A stretch of 20,985 nucleotides of DNA, taken from Deltaproteobacteria bacterium (GTDB taxonomy: Bacteria; Myxococcota; UBA727; JABDBI01). The first letter of the stretch is position 1; each line of letters starts with the position of its first letter. A program made the translations under genes and the position numbers. The stretch covers positions 1 to 20,985 of the forward strand of contig JAESQZ010000175.1 of assembly GCA_016764955.1 (NCBI GenBank), read 5' to 3'. Under the pieces are notes generated by a model. That model was not told the DNA's origin, did no database searches, and saw only the letters and a list, made by a program, of their open reading frames with translations. Below are positions 20,680 to 20,985 of the stretch, one piece after another.

Positions 20680-20894
20680 GGAGAAAGCGCCCAATACTTG
20701 TTGAACTGCGCTACCCATATTGGCTGCAAATCTGCGCTGTTGTTAAGTCGTTTCTCATTGCTATCAAGGCAACTTTTGCTCTAAGTGTTTTACTGTGGCT
20801 CTTTCGTGGCTTTCCTGGCATCTGATTCAGTCCTTACTAGGGTGTTTTACCCTTCAAAGACTCCCTTAGCTACTGGTCTAAATTTTGGGGTCCA
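20680..20894 (-). mobile_element. IS3-family insertion sequence remnant, left end
   Basis: The orfA fragment is preceded on the minus strand by the sequence TGGACCCCAAAATTTAGACC (20894-20875). It has the TG start and appearance of an IS3-family terminal inverted repeat, at the expected distance (about 50 bp) from orfA. The element ends abruptly near 20680, next to the TA promoter. The other end is not in the window. Bases 20895-20985 lie outside the element; I see no supported gene there. Confidence 0.6.
20711..20821 (-). pseudogene. IS3-family OrfA transposase fragment
   Basis: The minus strand reads MPGKPRKSHSKTLRAKVALI and then AMRNDLTTAQICSQYG before a stop. This matches the N-terminus of IS3-family OrfA proteins (basic start, then KAKVALEAL..., then a helix-turn-helix ending ...YGV). 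After the stop a +1 shift continues VAQFNKYWAL, like the conserved V.P.QI..WK segment, so a base was lost. The rest of orfA and all of orfB are missing, so this copy cannot transpose alone. Confidence 0.65.
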
Positions 20895-20985
20895 CTATAG
20901 GTAATTGATCATTTTTTCGGGCAAGCGCCACAAAGCACCTTATTTCTTAGTTTCAAATTCCAAACAGTAGCACCAATAAGGCCAG

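Noticed and set aside
20909..20985. Minus-strand frame GLIGATVWNLKLRNKV... ending in TGA, possibly the end of a gene entering from the right
   Set aside because: Only about 25 codons are visible, and another frame is open over part of the same stretch, so coding cannot be supported.

Overview
The window comes from a Gram-negative bacterium: it has C-terminally aromatic outer-membrane barrels, lipobox lipoproteins, SecG and a type III secretion (T3S) export apparatus. I cannot place the lineage from sequence alone. The injectisome-type T3S genes, the eukaryote-like exported enzymes, two toxin-antitoxin (TA) pairs and the heavy load of palindromic repeats suggest a host-associated or predatory organism; this is inference.

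Layout. (1) 1-496: a DUF559 endonuclease-fold gene between inverted copies of a palindromic repeat. (2) 515-4818: a tight five-gene operon of outer-membrane barrel, LicD-like lipoprotein, signal-peptide/cytidylyltransferase/barrel fusion, PLOD-like glycosyltransferase lipoprotein and a second barrel. A third lipoprotein with a GT-A-like fold (4902-5882) converges on it across a repeat. Together these look like a set of nucleotide-using modification enzymes carrying export signals, and they are the strongest candidate here for an undescribed system. (3) 6018-9263: a NamZ-type muramidase, a Phd/PIN TA pair, a decayed oxidoreductase and an unrecognised Ala/Pro/Ser-rich protein. (4) 9421-10361: a structured leader and a winged-HTH gene into which palindromic elements have been inserted in frame. 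(5) 10406-15965: a pentose-phosphate operon (transaldolase-glucose-6-phosphate isomerase fusion, gnd, zwf, pgl) that links fructose-6-P and glucose-6-P to ribulose-5-P and NAD(P)H. (6) 16132-19747: secG followed by translationally coupled T3S genes (SctQ-like, FliN-like, FliO-like, SctR, SctS) and then SctT after a repeat. (7) 19769-20985: a broken second copy of the HTH protein's C-terminal module, a BrnT/CopG-like TA pair and an IS3-family remnant.

Two window-wide patterns stand out. First, several transcription units have a recognisable -10 hexamer only 5-8 nt before the start codon and no Shine-Dalgarno (SD), which points to leaderless mRNAs, whereas several genes inside operons carry an SD or overlap the gene before them. 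Second, several families of palindromic repeats punctuate the region; they provide stop codons or C-termini for several genes and in one case sit inside a coding sequence in frame. All promoter and repeat calls were made by eye.
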